NCBI GenBank assembly: GCA_041568335.1
Contig: JBFFZZ010000104.1
Coordinates: 1-9,748, forward strand
Source: WVWW01 sp041568335
Lineage (GTDB): Bacteria; Acidobacteriota; Polarisedimenticolia; Polarisedimenticolales; Polarisedimenticolaceae
Direction: 5' to 3'
Length of the DNA stretch: 9,748 nucleotides
Part shown: positions 5,969 to 9,748 of the stretch, in pieces
How the letters are laid out: each line of letters begins with the position of its first letter
How positions within the stretch are numbered: the stretch's first letter is position 1
Notes under the pieces: generated by a model
What the model saw: only the letters and a program-made list of their open reading frames with translations
Databases searched by the model: none
What the model was told of the DNA's origin: nothing
Program-made: the position numbers and the translations under genes

Positions 5969-5997
5969 AAAATACAGGATGCTCCTAATCCCGTCAA
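5969..5997 (-). promoter_or_regulatory. Sigma-70-type promoter of the tRNA-Gly gene
   Basis: Read leftward, TTGACG (5997-5992) is a 5/6 match to the -35 consensus. It is followed by exactly 17 bp and then TATTTT (5974-5969), a 4/6 match to -10. Transcription should start near 5962, giving a leader of ~27 nt before the mature tRNA 5' end. It lies in the 70-bp gap after the yraN stop. Confidence 0.7.
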
Positions 5998-6005
5998 CTT
6001 CACGG

Positions 6006-6395
6006 TCAGAGACCCGGCTCCGCCCGAAAAGCGTCGCGGATGTGGTGCATCTCGAACCGGTTGCCGCGTTCGATCAGCTCCACGACGTCGAACCGACAGG
6101 GCCGCTCGTGCCACCCCCGGCCGCTCAGGAAGGCCAGGGCCACGCGCGCCAGCTTGCGCTGCTTGCGGCGTGTGATCGACTCCGCCGGTGCGCCGAAACC
6201 GGTGCCGCGACGGGACTTGACCTCGACGAACACGACCTGATCGCCGTCCAGGGCGATCAGGTCGATCTCGCCGATCCGCAACCGAAAACGGCTCGCGATG
6301 ATCCGGAGGCCGGCACGCCGGAGGTAGCGTGCGGCCAGCCGCTCCCCGCGGCGACCGAGGGTTTGCCTCGGGTCGGCGGGCGTCGGCGGGGTCAA
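6006..6395 (-). CDS. yraN: YraN / UPF0102 family nuclease-like protein
   Basis: The 129-residue product has the usual length for UPF0102. Residues 14-62 show the family core: GRRGERLAARYL with E18, IGEIDLIA with E43 and D45, and VVFVEVKSR with E58 and K60. These make a PD-(D/E)xK-like nuclease active site resembling archaeal Holliday-junction resolvases. The C-terminal half (RRKQRKLARVALAFL ... CRFDVVEL) is also typical. The biological role remains undefined. The only plausible start is TTG at 6395, overlapping the TGA stop of the preceding gene by 4 nt (TTGA). No ATG or GTG occurs before the conserved core, and no strong ribosome binding site is close, so initiation is probably by coupling. 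It is the last gene of the sigma/anti-sigma/Spy cluster. Confidence 0.9.
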   Translation of the reverse strand: MTPPTPADPRQTLGRRGERLAARYLRRAGLRIIASRFRLRIGEIDLIALDGDQVVFVEVKSRRGTGFGAPAESITRRKQRKLARVALAFLSGRGWHERPCRFDVVELIERGNRFEMHHIRDAFRAEPGL

Positions 6396-6982
6396 CGGTC
6401 GTTGGGGCGGGGACCCTCGTGGCGCATGCGGCGGCGCTCCATGCGCTCGGCGCCTTCGCCGAGGCGTCGTTCGATCTGACGCCGAAACTCATGCACGAAG
6501 AAGCGCAGCTTCACCCGCTGGCGTGTGTTCAGCTCGCCGTCGATCTTGACCATCGCGGTGCGTTCGGCGGTCCGCAGGTCGTCTTCGATCCGGTCGAGCT
6601 GGTCGAGCGAGGATTGCAGCTCCGCGTCCGAGGCGCCCTCTTCCATCCCGTCGCGCAGCGCCCGTACCGCCTCACGACGTTCCCGGCCGATCTCGCGCTT
6701 GAGATCTTCGAGCTCGGCCATCAGCGGCAGCACCGTTTCGGCCTGCTCGTCGGACAGGGCCAGCTCGCTGCGCAGCATGCTGGTGAAGCGTTCGCGGATG
6801 CGTTCTTCTATTTCCAGGCGCCGTTCGCGGTGACGCTCCTGCATCTCGCTGCGGCGCTGTTCCATCCGCTCACGGCGTTCCTCGCGTTGTTCAGGGTCTT
6901 GCTGGGCCGCCACCGGGGTGAGGCTCACGCCGACGACGCAGGCCAGCCCCAACAGGGTCTTGATCCAACTCTTGCGGGTCAT
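6392..6982 (-). CDS. Spy/CpxP-like periplasmic protein (CnrX-type sensor or chaperone candidate)
   Basis: The 196-residue product has a signal peptide ending near AQQ at 26-28 (WIKTLLGLACVVGVSLTPVA). It is followed by an almost wholly helical, very Arg/Glu-rich chain with strong coiled-coil character (residues ~30-70 and ~95-115). Two LTxxQ-like motifs, LSDEQ at 76-80 and LNTRQ at 151-155, are the hallmark of the Spy/CpxP family. Spy is an ATP-independent periplasmic chaperone, CpxP an inhibitor of the Cpx system, and the relative CnrX a metal sensor that controls an ECF sigma factor. Few histidines are present (51, 164, 188), so metal binding is possible but unproven. The start overlaps the anti-sigma stop as ATGA. 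A longer in-frame reading to 7504 overlaps the anti-sigma gene and is rejected. Confidence 0.8.
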   Translation of the reverse strand: MTRKSWIKTLLGLACVVGVSLTPVAAQQDPEQREERRERMEQRRSEMQERHRERRLEIEERIRERFTSMLRSELALSDEQAETVLPLMAELEDLKREIGRERREAVRALRDGMEEGASDAELQSSLDQLDRIEDDLRTAERTAMVKIDGELNTRQRVKLRFFVHEFRRQIERRLGEGAERMERRRMRHEGPRPNDR

Positions 6983-7620
6983 GAGGTCGGTCTCCTTTCG
7001 GACGACTCCAGTCGATCGAGCCAGTCCATCAAATCCGTTTGATCGGTTTCGTTCAAGTCGTCGATGTCCGGCATCCAGTCGCCGCCAAGACCGCTGTCCC
7101 CGTGGGTCCAGCCGGAGGCGGCCACACCGGACCACTCGCCGGGCAGGCCGCGAAGCGCCTCCGCCAGCTCCTCGGGACTGGCCAGGAGGATCAGCTCTTC
7201 GAGCCGGCTCCACTCGGGATCGGCGGTCGATCGCTCCTCGGCTACTTGGCGAGCGCCGGAGGGTCCCGGGTCGATCCACCCGCGGAGCGACCAGCCCACC
7301 GCCAGGGCGGCCACGATCGAAGCCGCCGCGATCAGGCGGCGCCGACCGGCCCCGTCCGACGCCCTGCTCGCCTGCTGCTCGTCCAAGCGCGTCGCCACGC
7401 TCGCGTTGAAGCCCTCCCAGTAGCTGTCCGGCGGGAGGTCCAACGGGTCGCGCTGCTCCGGAGGCAGCCCGGCGAGCTCGACGAGGACACCCGCTCCGTG
7501 GCATTCGGGACAGCTCGCGGCGTGTTGCTTCAGCTCGGCCAGCGTTTCCCGTTTCGTGTCGGTGGCAGAATCCCCACCCAGCAGCTCGGTCAACCGGTTC
7601 TCGAACGATGCACAGTCCAT
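6979..7620 (-). CDS. ZAS-type zinc-finger transmembrane anti-sigma factor
   Basis: The 213-residue product has an N-terminal zinc-binding anti-sigma domain with C3 and the HxxxCxxC motif H33-C37-C40 (KQHAASCPEC). A Pro/acidic linker is followed by one transmembrane helix at ~94-112 (RRRLIAAASIVAALAVGWSL) and a ~100-residue extracytoplasmic part ending in an acidic stretch rich in Asp (DWMPDIDDLNETDQTDLMDW). The family binds the cognate ECF sigma at the membrane and releases it on signal, by redox change of the zinc site or regulated proteolysis. It starts at the ATG sharing one base with the sigma stop (TGATG); a GTG one codon earlier is also possible. GGAG lies 8 nt upstream of the ATG. It directly precedes the Spy-like gene. 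Confidence 0.88.
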   Translation of the reverse strand: MDCASFENRLTELLGGDSATDTKRETLAELKQHAASCPECHGAGVLVELAGLPPEQRDPLDLPPDSYWEGFNASVATRLDEQQASRASDGAGRRRLIAAASIVAALAVGWSLRGWIDPGPSGARQVAEERSTADPEWSRLEELILLASPEELAEALRGLPGEWSGVAASGWTHGDSGLGGDWMPDIDDLNETDQTDLMDWLDRLESSERRPTS

Positions 7621-8201
7621 CACGCGTTCTCCATCTGCTTGCCGGTCGCCAATCCGCGTCTGAGGTTGGAAACCGCCTGGTGCAGGTGCGCCTTCACGGC
7701 ACCTTCGGACAATTCGAGGATCTCCGCGACCTCGCGATGGGTCCGCCCCTCGTAGACCTTGAGCATCACGACCTCGCGTTGACGCGGGGGTAACCCGGCG
7801 ACGGCATGCCGTAGCTCGTGCCGGAGGCGGACCCGATCGATGCGGGTGCCGGGGTCCGTTTGCGCCGCATCGGCCCAGCTCAATTCCTCCGGAAGCTCGT
7901 GCTCGATGCGTCGCGCGGAGAGCATCGACTTCGACACGTTGAGCACGATGCGCGTCAACCAGGTGCGCAGCTGCGCGTCCCCGCGAAAACGGGCGCGCGC
8001 CGACCAGGCGCGGACGAATGCCATCTGCGCCGCCTCATCGGCGTCCTCGTGACGACGCAGCATACGGCGCGCGATGCCGTAAAGGCAGCGGCGGTGCAGC
8101 GTGACGATCTCTTCGAACGCCTCCCGGTCCCCGGCTCGAAACCGGGCCGCTAGGGTCGCTTCGTCCGGCGCTTGCGCCTGTTCTCTCAGCACGGCCTCCA
8201 T
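7620..8201 (-). CDS. ECF-family RNA polymerase sigma factor (second locus)
   Basis: The 193-residue product has region 2 at ~27-97 (EAFEEIVTLHRRCLYGIARR, DADEAAQMAFVRAW, LRTWLTRIVLNVSKSMLSARR) and region 4 at ~125-184 (AGLPPRQREVVMLKVYEGRT, HREVAEILELSEGAVKAHLH). It is the classic two-domain ECF layout of RpoE-like factors and differs clearly from the factor encoded at 5078-5665. The ATG at 8201 follows CCGGATCGAT, a weak ribosome binding site. Only 45 bp separate it from the cysS stop, with no terminator, so read-through from cysS may supply basal expression. It is co-directional and overlapping with its anti-sigma gene, which predicts stoichiometric synthesis. Confidence 0.93.
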   Translation of the reverse strand: MEAVLREQAQAPDEATLAARFRAGDREAFEEIVTLHRRCLYGIARRMLRRHEDADEAAQMAFVRAWSARARFRGDAQLRTWLTRIVLNVSKSMLSARRIEHELPEELSWADAAQTDPGTRIDRVRLRHELRHAVAGLPPRQREVVMLKVYEGRTHREVAEILELSEGAVKAHLHQAVSNLRRGLATGKQMENA

Positions 8202-8246
8202 ATCGATCCGGTTGGACCGTGAGGAGACGCTTAGGGTTTAGCTTCG

Positions 8247-9638
8247 CTAGAGCTTCCGTTTCCAGACGGTCCCCTGGGGCGTGTCTTCGAGCAGGATACC
8301 GCGGGCCGTCAGCTCGTCCCGGATACGATCCGATTCGGCGAAATCCTTGGCTTTCCGGGCCGCGTTCCGCTTCTCGATCAGCGCTTCGATCTCGGTGTCG
8401 AGTCCCGTATCGGCGTCGGCCGCGAGATCGAGCACCGAGTGGAACACCGCCATCGCTGCGGCCAGCTCCGCTCGGCTGCCGGACGGCAGCTCCCCCTTGT
8501 CCAGCGCCTGGTGCACCTCGCGGACCGCACCGAAGACGGCGCCGAGCGCGCTCGAGACGTTGAGGTCGGAGGCCAGCGCCTCCTTGAACTCGGCGACGCG
8601 TCCGGCAACACGCGTGTCGAAGGCCTCGTCGTGCCCGTCGTCGGTCGTCGGCTCGCGCTCCAGGCGAGCCGCCATGTCGTCGAGCCGTTGCACCTCCGAG
8701 GTCGCCTTGGCGAGCCCGTCGAAGGTGAAGTTGAGCGGGCCGCGGTAATAGGTTCCCAGCAGCAACAACCGGATCGCGCGCGGGGCATGGCCTTTGTCGA
8801 GCAGATCGCGCAACGTGTAGAAGTTGCCCTTCGACTTCGCCATCTTCTCGCCGTCGACCATCAGGTGGGCGACGTGCATCCAGTAGCGCACGAACGGCTT
8901 GCCGGTGGCGCCCTCGCTCTGGGCGATCTCGTTCTCGTGGTGCGGGAAGATGTTGTCGACACCACCGGTGTGCAGGTCGAACGATTCGCCGAGGTACTTC
9001 ATCGACATCGCCGAGCACTCGAGGTGCCACCCGGGTCGACCCTCACCGTACGGGCTGGGCCAGGAGACCTCGCCCTCGCGGCGGCCCTTCCACAACACGA
9101 AGTCGCGGGCGTCGTCTTTGCCATACTCGTCGCTGTCGACCCGCGCGCCGCTCTTGACCTCGCGATTGTCCAGGTTCGACAGCCGCCCGTAGCCTTCGAA
9201 GGCGTCGATCTTGAAGTACAGCGAGCCCTGGCTCTCGTAGGTCAGGCCGCGCTCCTGCAGGGCGGCGGCGATCTCGAGCATCTCCCGGATGTGGTCGGTG
9301 GCCCGCGGGTAGTGTTCCGCGCGCTCGATGCGCAGCGTGTCGATATCCTCGAAGAACGCGTCGATGTAGGGCTGGGTCGCCTGCTCCAGCGTCAACCCCT
9401 CGTCGTTCATCTTCTTGATGATCTTGTCCTCGATGTCGGTGATGTTCATCACCTGCGTGACACGGAGACCGGCCAGCTTGAGCGAGCGGCGCAGCAGGTC
9501 TTCCCAGACGTAGGCGCGGAAGTTACCGATGTGCGCGTAGTCGTAGACCGTCGGGCCGCAGGTGTAGAGACGTACGTGCCCCGGCTCGATCGGCTCGAGC
9601 TGCTCCACGCGTCGCGTCAGCGTGTTGTAGATGCGCAT
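8247..9638 (-). CDS. cysS: Cysteinyl-tRNA synthetase
   Basis: The 463-residue enzyme charges tRNA-Cys with cysteine in the cytoplasm; E. coli CysRS has 461. Class I signatures are present: CGPTVYDYAHIGNFRAYVW with HIGN at 36-39, and KMAKSKGN at 265-272 in place of the commoner KMSKS. The zinc ligands C27, C208, H233 and E237 each sit one residue before their E. coli counterparts (28, 209, 234, 238), which supports the ATG at 9638 over the in-frame ATG at 9668. WHLECSAMS, THTGG-like DLHTGGVDNIFPHHENE and the C-terminal EALIEKRNAARKAKDFAESD, RIRDELTARGI and GTVWKR are all typical. The gene is complete and intact. The start has no Shine-Dalgarno, and a -10 box lies just upstream. Confidence 0.97.
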   Translation of the reverse strand: MRIYNTLTRRVEQLEPIEPGHVRLYTCGPTVYDYAHIGNFRAYVWEDLLRRSLKLAGLRVTQVMNITDIEDKIIKKMNDEGLTLEQATQPYIDAFFEDIDTLRIERAEHYPRATDHIREMLEIAAALQERGLTYESQGSLYFKIDAFEGYGRLSNLDNREVKSGARVDSDEYGKDDARDFVLWKGRREGEVSWPSPYGEGRPGWHLECSAMSMKYLGESFDLHTGGVDNIFPHHENEIAQSEGATGKPFVRYWMHVAHLMVDGEKMAKSKGNFYTLRDLLDKGHAPRAIRLLLLGTYYRGPLNFTFDGLAKATSEVQRLDDMAARLEREPTTDDGHDEAFDTRVAGRVAEFKEALASDLNVSSALGAVFGAVREVHQALDKGELPSGSRAELAAAMAVFHSVLDLAADADTGLDTEIEALIEKRNAARKAKDFAESDRIRDELTARGILLEDTPQGTVWKRKL

Positions 9639-9646
9639 GGCGGGGC

Positions 9647-9655
9647 ATTCTAGCA
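9647..9655 (-). promoter_or_regulatory. Extended -10 promoter of cysS (possibly leaderless mRNA)
   Basis: Read leftward, TGCTAGAAT combines the extended -10 TGn with TAGAAT (5/6). Its last base is 8 nt before the ATG at 9638, so transcription should begin within about 1-3 nt of the start codon. The -35 region (near 9670-9675, GTAGGG) is poor, which fits dependence on an extended -10. Confidence 0.5.
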
Positions 9656-9748
9656 GGGGGCTGGGCATGCCCTACTCGCCCGGAACACGTTTCGGCCGCG
9701 CGGAGCTTTGACCGAGGCTGCGGGCATCCCGCACACGGGAAAGAGAGC
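9656..9748. other. Right-edge sequence, no assignable gene
   Basis: Ninety-three bases upstream of cysS. Read leftward, one frame stays open from the edge to a TAG at 9653-9651, so the tail of an upstream gene might lie here, but it is too short to recognise. A small hairpin is present at 9728-9741 (TCCCG, loop CACA, CGGGA) with no T-run. Confidence 0.3.

Noticed and set aside
6983..7504. N-terminal extension of the Spy-like gene to 7504
   Set aside because: The extension lies wholly within the anti-sigma gene in another frame and is low-complexity Arg/Gly; the ATGA overlap at 6982 opens a proper signal peptide.

Overview
This is a 9.7 kb high-GC bacterial chromosome segment of ordinary housekeeping and envelope-related genes. 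There is no phage, transposon or CRISPR. The phylum is inferred, not shown. The secreted protein joining a degenerate fibronectin-III-like module to a BP74/calmodulin-binding-type domain, the PDZ-only exported protein, the repeat lipoprotein and two ECF sigma loci would fit a Gram-negative of the Acidobacteriota type or a myxobacterium-like lineage. Intergenic gaps are short and several genes overlap.

Left part (1-3843). The start of a SAM-dependent methyltransferase runs leftward off the edge. It diverges from a membrane-anchored glycerophosphodiester phosphodiesterase. A secreted BP74-domain protein follows, and it converges, with a 3-bp gap, on a leftward lipoprotein built from six ~19-residue TVNGSV-type repeats (a predicted beta-solenoid). 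A divergent intergenic region then leads to a rightward pair, yjbQ and a GFA/CENP-V zinc protein, separated by 2 bp.

Middle (3857-5665). A leftward operon runs ECF sigma factor, small single-pass membrane protein in the anti-sigma position, exported double-PDZ protein. The first two overlap by 83 nt. This looks like a self-contained envelope-stress or signalling unit.

Centre (5666-6005). A tRNA-Gly(GCC) gene has its own good sigma-70-type promoter. Beyond its 3' end lie degenerate copies of the tRNA 3' terminus and a strong hairpin.

Right part (6006-9638). A leftward cluster runs ECF sigma factor, ZAS zinc-finger anti-sigma factor, Spy/CpxP-like periplasmic protein, yraN, with each stop overlapping the next start. 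The first three recall the CnrH/CnrY/CnrX logic, in which a CpxP-like sensor controls an ECF factor. Upstream, and possibly co-transcribed, is cysS (cysteinyl-tRNA synthetase), whose predicted promoter would give a nearly leaderless mRNA. The best candidates for something under-described are the sigma/membrane protein/PDZ operon, the sigma/ZAS/Spy cluster, the bacterial BP74-domain protein and the tRNA-derived repeat tract.
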